This document shows, piece by piece, positions 45,565-53,495 of a stretch of DNA of 64,000 bases. The stretch covers positions 1,364,001 through 1,428,000 of the forward strand of contig NZ_JASSYX010000001.1 in NCBI RefSeq assembly GCF_030244015.1. The letters are read 5' to 3'. The translations under genes and the position numbers were made by a program. The notes under the pieces were generated by a model, which saw nothing but the letters and a program-made list of their open reading frames with translations, did not search any database and was not told where the DNA came from. Numbering within the stretch: the stretch's first letter is position 1; the number at the start of each line of letters is the position of its first letter. This DNA comes from Pedobacter ginsengisoli. Lineage in GTDB: Bacteria > Bacteroidota > Bacteroidia > Sphingobacteriales > Sphingobacteriaceae.

Positions 45565-46830
45565 ATGATGAGATTTACTTCCCTGCTTTGTTTTACACTT
45601 TTGGCGATCAGCAACGTTAATTGTTCCGCACAAATTTCATTGTCAAACCAAATTACATCACCTGCCGAAGTCTCGTCATCAAATCAACCCACACTCAATA
45701 AGCAGGGAATCATCACAGGTGCCGACCAGACAGAAAAATATTTGCCTTATCTAAAAGGAAAAAGAATCGGCCTGGTTGCAAATCAAAGTTCCATAATTGG
45801 CAGGAAAAGCAGCGTAGATAGTTTAGTGAGCCTTGGGATCAAAATTGTAAAAGTGTTTGGACCTGAGCATGGTTTCAGAGGCAATGCCAGCAATGGAGCC
45901 TTAGTGAGCGACGAGAAAGATGCTAAAACTGGTATTCCGATCATCTCTTTATATGGCAAAAACGAAAAGCCGACAAAAGAACAGCTGGCGGATGTCGACC
46001 TGATGATCTTTGATATTCAGGATGTGGGCTGCCGCTACTATACCAATATCAATACGCTTGAGTATGTGATGGAAGCCTGTGCAGAAAACAACAAAGAACT
46101 GCTCATTCTTGACAGGCCTAATCCTAACGCATATGTAGTAGACGGACCTGTAATGACTGATGATAAATTTAAATCTGGCATAGGGATCCACTATACACCC
46201 ATGACGCACGGTATGACCATTGGTGAATTTGCACAATACCTTAACGGGGAAGGGTACCTGAAAGAAAAGTGCAAAATAAATATTATCAAAGTAGCCAACT
46301 ATGACCATGAAATGCCATATGTATTACCGATAAATCCTTCACCGAATTTGAATACACAGCAGGCAGTGATGCTTTTTCCGAGCTTATGTATGTTTGAAGG
46401 AACAGCGATCAACGAAGGCCGGGGAACTCGTATGCCATTTACCATATTGGGAGCACCCGCATTGAAAGGCAAATATTCATTTTCGTATAAACCAGTAAGT
46501 ATTCCCGGAATGAGTGAGCGGCCAAATCACAAAGACACTGTTTGTTATGGCCTTGACCTTCGCAACTATGACATCGACAAGCTTCGGAAGAACCGCCAAA
46601 TTGATTTATCATGGTTGATTGAATTGTACAAAGCGTATCCGGATAAAGCACATTTCTTTGGTCAGGAGAGAGCTGGTACAGGTGTGTCTCCGTTTGATTT
46701 GCGCATAGGTACCGATCAATTGAGAAAACAGATCATAGCAGGAGTGTCTGAAGCAGACATCAGAAAAAGCTGGGAGCCGGGATTGCAGAAGTTTAAGGTG
46801 ATACGGGCGAAGTATTTACTGTATCCGTGA
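45565..46830 (+). CDS. namZ: DUF1343 exo-beta-N-acetylmuramidase (NamZ-like)
   Basis: 421 residues; signal peptide MMRFTSLLCFTLLAISNVNC, then a ~45-residue low-complexity Ser/Gln/Thr linker before the domain. The DUF1343 core shows LKGKRIGLVANQSS, KVFGPEHGFRG, DVDLMIFDIQDVGCRYYT, LDRPNP, and NPSPNLNT. NamZ releases MurNAc from the non-reducing end of peptidoglycan chains in the periplasm or outside. It lies 23 bases before the epimerase gene, likely one transcript. Confidence 0.9.
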   Translation: MMRFTSLLCFTLLAISNVNCSAQISLSNQITSPAEVSSSNQPTLNKQGIITGADQTEKYLPYLKGKRIGLVANQSSIIGRKSSVDSLVSLGIKIVKVFGPEHGFRGNASNGALVSDEKDAKTGIPIISLYGKNEKPTKEQLADVDLMIFDIQDVGCRYYTNINTLEYVMEACAENNKELLILDRPNPNAYVVDGPVMTDDKFKSGIGIHYTPMTHGMTIGEFAQYLNGEGYLKEKCKINIIKVANYDHEMPYVLPINPSPNLNTQQAVMLFPSLCMFEGTAINEGRGTRMPFTILGAPALKGKYSFSYKPVSIPGMSERPNHKDTVCYGLDLRNYDIDKLRKNRQIDLSWLIELYKAYPDKAHFFGQERAGTGVSPFDLRIGTDQLRKQIIAGVSEADIRKSWEPGLQKFKVIRAKYLLYP

Positions 46831-46853
46831 TTTCTTTACCAAATTTTTAGTTT

Positions 46854-47516
46854 ATGGGACAGATCAAAGTAATCATCACAGGAACAACGGGTATGGTCGG
46901 CGAAGGCGTCATGCTGGAATGCCTTTCTAATCCAAAAATCGCAGAAGTATTGAGTGTGAGCCGCAAGCTATGCGGGACCTCTCATCCCAAGCTTACAGAA
47001 TATATTGTCCCCGACTTTCTTTCCCTGCAAGTAAACGATTCCCGGTTAAGCGGTTACGATGCCTGTTTCTTTTGCGCGGGTGTAAGTAGCCTCGGCATGT
47101 CGGAAAAGGACTACACCAAGATCACCTACGAAACCAGCCTTCATTTTGCCAGGATACTTTCCGCACTGAGTCCGGAAATGACCTTTATCTATGTCAGTGG
47201 TGCAGGTACAGACAGCTCCGGGAAGGGTCGTTCGATGTGGGCAAGAGTAAAAGGCAGAACGGAAAACGATCTTCAGACGCTTCATTTTAAGAAAGTACAT
47301 AACTTCCGTCCTGGCTTTATGAAAGCAATGCCAGGTCAGCAGCATACCCTGAAGCTGTATAAATATATGGCCTGGATGTATCCGGCCTTGAAAACGTTAT
47401 TTCCAAATATGGCAAGTACCTTACAGCAGGTCGCCCGCGCCATGATCGCATGCGCGAGTACAGACCTTAAAGAACCCGTACTGGAAGTCAGTGACATCAA
47501 TAGGATACAGGCGTAA
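46854..47516 (+). CDS. NAD(P)-binding epimerase-like protein
   Basis: 220 residues of Rossmann type: ITGTTGMVGEGVMLECL at ~8-24 (GxxGxxG), YDACFFCAGVSS, ITYETSLHFARIL, FIYVSGAGTDSSGKGRSMWARVKGRTE with the Ser and Lys of the short-chain family. It resembles HTATIP2/YbjT-like NAD-dependent oxidoreductases. Catalytic Tyr is not evident in the standard YxxxK, so a binding role is possible. It follows NamZ by 23 bases. Confidence 0.85.
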   Translation: MGQIKVIITGTTGMVGEGVMLECLSNPKIAEVLSVSRKLCGTSHPKLTEYIVPDFLSLQVNDSRLSGYDACFFCAGVSSLGMSEKDYTKITYETSLHFARILSALSPEMTFIYVSGAGTDSSGKGRSMWARVKGRTENDLQTLHFKKVHNFRPGFMKAMPGQQHTLKLYKYMAWMYPALKTLFPNMASTLQQVARAMIACASTDLKEPVLEVSDINRIQA

Positions 47517-47529
47517 ATAAGCAATTCAG

Positions 47530-48126
47530 CTAAACAGCATCAACATCGTCAGTGATGATTTCACCGGCACGTTTATAACTGGCAATAATAACCCCTTTAG
47601 AAGTCACATGGCTTTCTGTTAATGAAAACGCTCGCGGGATTGCACCCTTATCGAAAAGTTTTTTGCCTTCACCAAGAATCAACGGGTAAATTTTTATTCG
47701 GAGCACGTCCACCAGGTCATGCTCAAGCAACAGATGAACGAGTTCACTACTGCCCCAAATCTGAATGTCGGCACCCTCCGAATTTTTAAGCTTTTCAATC
47801 TCTGTCAGGCCATTAAGGAATACCGTATTTTTCCAGTCCGATTTTTCCATACTCCGGGACAGGACGTATTTGGTGCCCTCGTTGATGCCCGGCCAAAAAT
47901 CCGCATGCTGCGGCCAGTAAGACGCAAAAATGTCGTATGTTTTTCTGCCCAAAAGATACTCTGCCGGTTTAAGCTCTTCCTGCATGATCCGGCCGAAAAG
48001 CTCATCACCATACGATGCCGTCCAGCCGCCAAGTTTGAAGCCACCTGATGTGTCCTCTCCAGGTCCACCCGGTGCCTGCATCACGCCATCCAGGGAAATC
48101 ATCGATAAAACAGTTATTTTTCTCAT
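47530..48126 (-). CDS. RibD C-terminal / dihydrofolate reductase family protein
   Basis: 198 residues with the RibD_C signature: MRKITVLSMISLDGVMQAPGG, AEYLLGRKTYDIFASYWP, KYVLSRSMEKSDW, IQIWGSSELVHLLLEHDLVD, LRIKIYPLILGEGKKLF. The NADPH-binding fold is complete. Standalone members are not essential for riboflavin and their substrates are mostly unknown. It converges with the epimerase gene (13-base gap). Confidence 0.92.
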   Translation of the reverse strand: MRKITVLSMISLDGVMQAPGGPGEDTSGGFKLGGWTASYGDELFGRIMQEELKPAEYLLGRKTYDIFASYWPQHADFWPGINEGTKYVLSRSMEKSDWKNTVFLNGLTEIEKLKNSEGADIQIWGSSELVHLLLEHDLVDVLRIKIYPLILGEGKKLFDKGAIPRAFSLTESHVTSKGVIIASYKRAGEIITDDVDAV

Positions 48127-48478
48127 TTTATTGGGGTTTTAGTTAAGATAAAAGTTTATTTACAATAGAGTACTTTAAAAAAGCTACTTAAATTTAGTTT
48201 GAATTCGTTGAACAATACAAAGATGGCGCTCGGTTCAGAATCTGAGAGCGTGTAAAAACGACTATTTAAGGGGGGAATTATGTCAAAAAGTCGGTTAGAT
48301 AAAAGAGCTATTTAAGCTTGTTGAGTAACACTTCAATAGGGGGAAATAAAGAAGATGGTTGAATTATATTTGGAATATCCATATATCTGTATCGGAGGCT
48401 TTGCTAAAATGCCCATTCGGGGGGGATGGGCATTTTTTAATCACGATACTTATTGATTGAATATCTTAAATAATTCAC
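48127..48478. other. 352-base AT-rich intergenic region
   Basis: No gene is supported. It holds an orphan terminator hairpin at 48409-48438. A run of six G (48270-48275) five bases before an ATG at 48280 opens an 11-codon frame, MSKSRLDKRAI, ending at 48315. That frame may be a leader peptide or nothing. Confidence 0.5.
48409..48438 (+). terminator. Orphan terminator-like hairpin
   Basis: An 8-bp stem (ATGCCCAT at 48409-48416 with ATGGGCAT at 48426-48433), G-rich loop, followed by six T on the plus strand; the A-tract before it means it could act on both strands. No plus-strand gene ends here. It could terminate the minus-strand gene ending at 48479 or an unrecognised small RNA. Confidence 0.7.
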
Positions 48479-49252
48479 CTACTTGAAGACACTATAATCT
48501 AATGCTAATCTGAATTGGTTCTTGTCCAGGGTTGGAATATTTGTTGTGCCAACGGCTTTATAATAAGAGAGTTTGATATTTACCTTGTTTTTGACAAGAA
48601 TTCCTAATTCGATTTTAGGGCCATGTGGAACTGATGCTGTGTTTCCAAAATAAGAGCTTAAATCAGATTTTGACATTCCAATAATGCCATAGCGAGCTTG
48701 CAACCAAAATACTCCACCATCCTGATAACCAGTATCTTCTTCCCATGCTCCTGTTTGAAAATAAAGTCCTGCATCAACGAATCCAGCCGGCTTCAATAAG
48801 GCGCTTGCATTAGTAACGTCCCTACCAGAAACCAGTTTGCCACCAAAGAGTGTTGTAAATTTTAAAGAAGTAATATCGCTTTTTGAAGAGAAAATCTTTA
48901 AGTATAAATTACTTGAAAGATTTAGAACTCCACCGGTAGGATTGATCAAACTTAACACTGTGTTTTTGTTTAATTCATTGGTTCCAAAATCTCCACTAGT
49001 TGCACCAACTAATAAATACAAGGGTAGATAAAAAGCATCCGGCTCCCCGATATTTACTTTAACAGCTTGAGCTGTAGTTTGAAGTTGACCTTGGAAGCCA
49101 TAATCGATAAGACCTTTTCCGAATAACTCTACTGACTTAGTTTTTTGGGAAGTACTGTCTGATTTTTCTAAGTGCCCAGTGAAAACCTCGACAACTTGAG
49201 CATTAGTGTTTAAACAAATAATTAGAAGAAGAAAAGTAAAATTTTTTTTCAT
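48479..49252 (-). CDS. Probable outer-membrane beta-barrel protein
   Basis: 257 residues; signal peptide MKKNFTFLLLIICLNTNA. Alternating strands with glycine turns (FTTLFGGKLVSG, FVDAGLYFQTG, GVFWLQARYGIIGM, KIELGILVKNKVNIKLSYYKAVG) and a final strand FRLALDYSVFK fit a small outer-membrane barrel. No known family is recognised. It is divergent from the C1 protease, sharing only 60 bases of promoter DNA. The pair is strongly AT-rich compared with both flanks. Confidence 0.6.
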   Translation of the reverse strand: MKKNFTFLLLIICLNTNAQVVEVFTGHLEKSDSTSQKTKSVELFGKGLIDYGFQGQLQTTAQAVKVNIGEPDAFYLPLYLLVGATSGDFGTNELNKNTVLSLINPTGGVLNLSSNLYLKIFSSKSDITSLKFTTLFGGKLVSGRDVTNASALLKPAGFVDAGLYFQTGAWEEDTGYQDGGVFWLQARYGIIGMSKSDLSSYFGNTASVPHGPKIELGILVKNKVNIKLSYYKAVGTTNIPTLDKNQFRLALDYSVFK

Positions 49253-49312
49253 GATTACGTTTTTTGATTTTAAAATATTTAATTTAGATATAGCGAATTT
49301 AAATCTAAAATA

Positions 49313-50515
49313 ATGTTTAAATATTTAATTGCTCTTATCTTTTTTTCTTTTTTTCTTTCTTCTTTAAAGGCCCAAAATAATTTATACAATACCGGTGAAT
49401 TAGAGTTTACAGATTCACTTGAAAAATCAGTTATTTCTACAAAATTTAAGAAGAAGGACTTTAAAATTGATACTTTGGTTGATTTAAGTGATAAAATGCC
49501 ACCTGCTAGTGATCAGGGTAGTCAAGGTTCCTGTTGGGCATGGGCAGCAGCTTATGCAATGAGAAGTTGGATGGATGTTGAAAAAAATAAGGGCTACTAT
49601 AAGGCTGACGGGTCTTTGGATAGCTCAACGCTTTATAGCCCTGCATTTGTTTATGAAAAATACCGTAACAGGCGCGACGAACCTTGTAACTCAGGTGCAC
49701 TTGCAAAGCTCACACTTGACAAGATCCTTCAAGAAGGAGCGGTCACATTTGATAGATTTTCGTACAAGAGTACCGATTGTAACCGAAGCAAAGATATGAA
49801 TGCTTCAATTTTACAAAGTGCTAAGAAGAATGCCTTGCTTGGTTATGATGTTTTTGTAGTGACGGATCTTTTTTCTGCCCAAAAGAAGTTAACTGACGGC
49901 CAGCCTTTGATTATCAGTATACGACTTGATGATCAAGTAGGGGATTTGGGTCGTAGTCCCAGTATGGGTAAACCTAAAATTTGGAAGCACTACGGTGATA
50001 AGGGCCAAACCCATGCTATGGTGTGTGTAGGATATTCGGATAAGCTCAATGCCATTAAAGTTTTAAATTCCTGGGGAAAAGATTGGGGTGATGATGGATA
50101 TATATGGATCGATTATGAAATTGCAAAACAATCGATAAATTATTATTGCTATCCACAAAAGACTCAGAAGAACATCAAAGTTACTACAAGCTCAAAAGCG
50201 CTTTTTGAATTAGCCTCCAATTCAAAATATTTGATACAGCCAACTGATGATTTTTGGTTCAAAGTGGGATATTACGTGAAATTTGAAAATTATAAAATAG
50301 TGCTTGCAGATTTAAATAAGAGGGAGAAAACAGCAGTTGTTGAAGTTCGCGAGGCTTCTAATTATAAATTAATAAAGAGCTTATTTGTCAATGTAAATAC
50401 AAGTAACGAGTTTTACATAGGTGATAAAAAATATGAATTTCAATTTAAGGAGATTGGCTATCGTGGATATAACGTCTTTAAAAAGGCGGTAATTTTCGAT
50501 ATCTCCGAAATTTAG
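49313..50515 (+). CDS. Secreted papain-like (C1) cysteine protease
   Basis: 400 residues with signal peptide MFKYLIALIFFSFFLSSLKA. Catalytic parts are complete: Gln68 (oxyanion) and Cys74 in DQGSQGSCWAWAAA, His234 in GQTHAMVCVGY, Asn252 in VLNSWGKDWGDDGY. There is no long inhibitory propeptide (C1 domain begins at ~55). The last ~120 residues form an unrecognised beta-rich C-terminal domain. Likely exported or on the cell surface. It is divergent from the outer-membrane-like protein with a 60-base gap. The AT-richness suggests acquisition. Confidence 0.85.
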   Translation: MFKYLIALIFFSFFLSSLKAQNNLYNTGELEFTDSLEKSVISTKFKKKDFKIDTLVDLSDKMPPASDQGSQGSCWAWAAAYAMRSWMDVEKNKGYYKADGSLDSSTLYSPAFVYEKYRNRRDEPCNSGALAKLTLDKILQEGAVTFDRFSYKSTDCNRSKDMNASILQSAKKNALLGYDVFVVTDLFSAQKKLTDGQPLIISIRLDDQVGDLGRSPSMGKPKIWKHYGDKGQTHAMVCVGYSDKLNAIKVLNSWGKDWGDDGYIWIDYEIAKQSINYYCYPQKTQKNIKVTTSSKALFELASNSKYLIQPTDDFWFKVGYYVKFENYKIVLADLNKREKTAVVEVREASNYKLIKSLFVNVNTSNEFYIGDKKYEFQFKEIGYRGYNVFKKAVIFDISEI

Positions 50516-50717
50516 ACAACTTTGTCGACAATAAACATGACATAAAAACAAAAGTGTGGAGTACATACATTACTTTTATGCCTGTGTCAGTTATGCTTGT
50601 GGATTCTCCCATCTCTGTAGAGCATAAGAAGGTAATAATCAATGAATTTTTTTAAAAACTTATTATAACTTAGAGCCACATTAACTCCATCTTGGTTTTC
50701 AAACAGAGGCTCGATCA

Positions 50718-51755
50718 ATGAAAGTTTTAAAGTTTCTTAGCGTTTTAGTGATTCTTGCAATCATCGGTTTCTCCTATTGGGTGTATAAATCTTTGAATAC
50801 CCCCCATGTGCACAATAAGAATAACCAATTTATACAAATCCCACACGGCACATCCCCCGGGCAAATACTCGTTAAACTCACCTCGGAAGGGGTTCTTTCT
50901 GCACAAATGCTGCTGAAAATATATTTGAAAATCACCGGCACCGGCAATGAGATGCAGGCAGGTGAATATCAATTCAAATCACCGATTACACCCCTTGAGG
51001 TACTTGAAGAGCTGAAAAATGGTAAATTACGAACTGTGAAATTAACCATCCCGGAAGGCTTTACCCGCTTTGATATTGCCAAAAGAATTGTCGCGCAATT
51101 CCCTCAAAATGAACCTGCAGGCGAAAAAGCTATATTGAACCTTATGGATGATATTTCATTCATTAAAGATATAGCTCCGGAAGCTAAAAATCTTGAAGGC
51201 TATATGTACCCAAACACATATAATTTCCCACGCTCAGTTACCACCCGTGCTATTCTAAAGAAAATGATCGGGGAGTTTAAAAAGGTCTGGAAGCCGGAAT
51301 ATGCAGATCAGGCGTTAAAGTTGAAACAGACACCTCACCAGATCATTACCATTGCTTCTCTCATCGAAACAGAATCGCGATTGGATGAAGAGCGACCTAT
51401 TGTAGCTTCTGTAATAAATAATCGTCTGAAAAAAGGAATGCCGCTCGGAATAGATCAGACTGCTGTTTACATAGCGAAGATGGAAAATCGTTGGGACGGG
51501 GTAATCAACAAAAGCGATTTGGAGTCAAATTCTCCGTACAATACCAGAAAGGTTGCCGGTCTCCCGCCGGGTCCGATTTCTTCAGTTTCTGAAAACTCGA
51601 TCAAAGCCGCCCTTTATCCCGCCAGCACAAACTATATTTATTACGTTTTAAATGTGGAGAAAACTGACAAGTCTCATAGATTTTATTCAACGGCTGCAGA
51701 ATTCGAACGTGGAAAAGCCGCCTATCAAGCCTGGCTGGAAAAGGAGCGGAGATGA
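50718..51755 (+). CDS. mltG: Endolytic transglycosylase MltG
   Basis: 345 residues, one N-terminal membrane helix (residues 5-21) and the YceG/MltG catalytic domain. The catalytic Glu217 sits in TIASLIETESR; other marks are EGYMYPNTYNF and RKVAGLPPGPISSVSENSIKAALYP near the C-terminus. It cuts nascent glycan chains during cell-wall growth. The gene is monocistronic and, unlike its neighbour, normal in composition. Confidence 0.96.
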   Translation: MKVLKFLSVLVILAIIGFSYWVYKSLNTPHVHNKNNQFIQIPHGTSPGQILVKLTSEGVLSAQMLLKIYLKITGTGNEMQAGEYQFKSPITPLEVLEELKNGKLRTVKLTIPEGFTRFDIAKRIVAQFPQNEPAGEKAILNLMDDISFIKDIAPEAKNLEGYMYPNTYNFPRSVTTRAILKKMIGEFKKVWKPEYADQALKLKQTPHQIITIASLIETESRLDEERPIVASVINNRLKKGMPLGIDQTAVYIAKMENRWDGVINKSDLESNSPYNTRKVAGLPPGPISSVSENSIKAALYPASTNYIYYVLNVEKTDKSHRFYSTAAEFERGKAAYQAWLEKERR

Positions 51756-51877
51756 AAGATTTCATTCTGCTTTCAATAAGCCAATTGAGGATAGAAATTA
51801 ATCTGAGTTTTCTGACTTAGTAGATGAGTACTGATTGACAAATATTTGTACTTTTAATCAACCAAATAATAAACATT

Positions 51878-52525
51878 ATGAAAGCGCTCAAAATCTTCGC
51901 ATTGCTTGTGCTGATCAGCACCATCGCAAATGCCCAATCTTCAGCCGAAAATGTTAAACCAGTATTGCCCGATACTTTCCAAAACGTACTGGATCTGGCC
52001 AGGATGACATTTGTTATGCCAAAAGACGCTATTTCTATCCCTGTAACAAAAAACAGGCAAATGCATTATGAATATGCGATTACCTTCCAAAACCAGCCAT
52101 TTGAAGTCAGATACTCCGTAGCCCCAATGGGATATTCAACGGCTGAAGCATATACTGGAGCAAAAGGCATAACCCCGCACATCGAATCAAAACTGAACGA
52201 TGAATTTGGCGCTAAAATCCTTTCCACCACAGTAGCGCTGAATGTAGCTGGCGGAACAGAAACACAAGGCATGGGTTCAAATCCACTTCCACCTGAAGCA
52301 GTTAAAAAAGAATTTGGTGCAGATTGGGGTTCGACCACAGTTATCCCCATAGGCAATAACTCCTTCGGTACGGAATACAAATTTTGTGTGATGGTCACCC
52401 TTTTTAAAAAGGATGTGGCACACGCTTACGTGATGTATTTAAGCGACACCAAGGAAAATTTAATGAAGCTAATGGGAGAGCTGATTGCAAAAACCGGTGC
52501 GTTCTATGCACTAAAATTCAAATAA
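51878..52525 (+). CDS. Secreted protein of unknown function
   Basis: 215 residues with signal peptide MKALKIFALLVLISTIANAQ. The mature part is a single alpha/beta domain (FEVRYSVAPMGYSTAEAYTG, EYKFCVMVTLFKKDVAHAYVMYLSD, NLMKLMGELIAKTGAFYALKF). No family recognised. The ATPase gene begins 14 bases downstream on the same strand. Confidence 0.65.
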   Translation: MKALKIFALLVLISTIANAQSSAENVKPVLPDTFQNVLDLARMTFVMPKDAISIPVTKNRQMHYEYAITFQNQPFEVRYSVAPMGYSTAEAYTGAKGITPHIESKLNDEFGAKILSTTVALNVAGGTETQGMGSNPLPPEAVKKEFGADWGSTTVIPIGNNSFGTEYKFCVMVTLFKKDVAHAYVMYLSDTKENLMKLMGELIAKTGAFYALKFK

Positions 52526-52539
52526 TACGGTGTCGGTTT

Positions 52540-53310
52540 ATGGATTTTTTCGGATATGTTAATACAGTACAAATAGACATAACAGCCGGTACCCAATCTG
52601 GCTATCCATTTGATATCCCCTGTATACGAAACTTCAGAAAATTCAACTTTCATCCGAAGGTCACCTATCTGATCGGCGAAAACGGAATGGGAAAATCGAC
52701 ATTACTAGAAGCAATCGCTGTTGGACTGGGGTTTAACGCCGAGGGGGGCAGTAGAAACTTTAACTTTAATACCAAGGACAGTCATTCAGATCTGCACAAT
52801 TATTTAAAGATCAGTAAAGGAATACACAAGATCAAAGACGGCTACTTTTTACGAAGCGAAAGCTTTTACAATGTAGCATCAGAAATAGATGAGCTGGACA
52901 GCACTGACGAAACCGCCCCGTTTAATCCAAGCAAACGTATTATCGACTCCTACGGAGGAAAATCACTGCACCAACAATCTCATGGCGAATCTTTTTGGGC
53001 TTTATTTATGAACCGTTTTGGCGGCTCAGGACTCTATATTCTGGATGAGCCGGAATCCGCACTATCAGTAACCCGTCAAATGGCCATGCTGGCACGAATG
53101 GACAAGCTGATCAATCAAAGATCACAATTTATCATCGCTACCCATTCACCCATCGTTCTGGCCTATCCAGATGCCACTATCTATCAGATGACCCCCGAAG
53201 GAATACATAAAGCAAAATATAAAGAAACCGACACCTATCGACTATATAAAGGATTTCTGGACAATCCAGAGCAAATGACTTCGATATTGATAGATGATGA
53301 AGATGACTGA
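52540..53310 (+). CDS. AAA-type (ABC/SMC-like) ATPase
   Basis: 256 residues with a Walker A GENGMGKST at 46-54, signature-like QQSHGES at 145-151, Walker B LYILDEPE at 165-172 and sensor His202 in IIATHSP. It lacks a coiled coil, so is not an SMC; it belongs to the small AAA_21-like ATPases often found alone in Bacteroidota. The role is unknown. Part of its last 64 codon-region bases is repeated at 56579. Confidence 0.9.
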   Translation: MDFFGYVNTVQIDITAGTQSGYPFDIPCIRNFRKFNFHPKVTYLIGENGMGKSTLLEAIAVGLGFNAEGGSRNFNFNTKDSHSDLHNYLKISKGIHKIKDGYFLRSESFYNVASEIDELDSTDETAPFNPSKRIIDSYGGKSLHQQSHGESFWALFMNRFGGSGLYILDEPESALSVTRQMAMLARMDKLINQRSQFIIATHSPIVLAYPDATIYQMTPEGIHKAKYKETDTYRLYKGFLDNPEQMTSILIDDEDD

Positions 53311-53495
53311 TGCAAGCTTAAAAATGTTTTGCTGCTGTCTGAAAATTTCTCCTCACAATGGCCGTTGACAAAGTACATACCCAACCCTTCAATAACATCA
53401 TGAGTGACAATGTCGCAATCAAACTCAATAATATGAATGCCTCCAGATTTGCATAGGTAAAATGCCAGCTGCTCCTTGACATCAGCGCCGTTCAT
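53235..53495 (-). CDS. Candidate small protein coupled to the M1 peptidase
   Basis: An 86-codon frame whose ATG overlaps the TGA of the M1 peptidase gene (ATGA at 53492-53495), as in translational coupling. Residues 1-60 (MNGADVKEQLAFYLCKSGGI, IIEFDCDIVTHDVIEGLGMY) look protein-like. The last ~25 codons lie antisense over the ATPase 3' end. It could be a truncated gene or chance. I recognise no family. Confidence 0.35.
   Translation of the reverse strand: MNGADVKEQLAFYLCKSGGIHIIEFDCDIVTHDVIEGLGMYFVNGHCEEKFSDSSKTFLSLHQSSSSSINIEVICSGLSRNPLYSR

Noticed and set aside
48280..48315. 11-codon frame MSKSRLDKRAI as a gene
   Set aside because: Too short to support; kept only as a remark in the intergenic entry.
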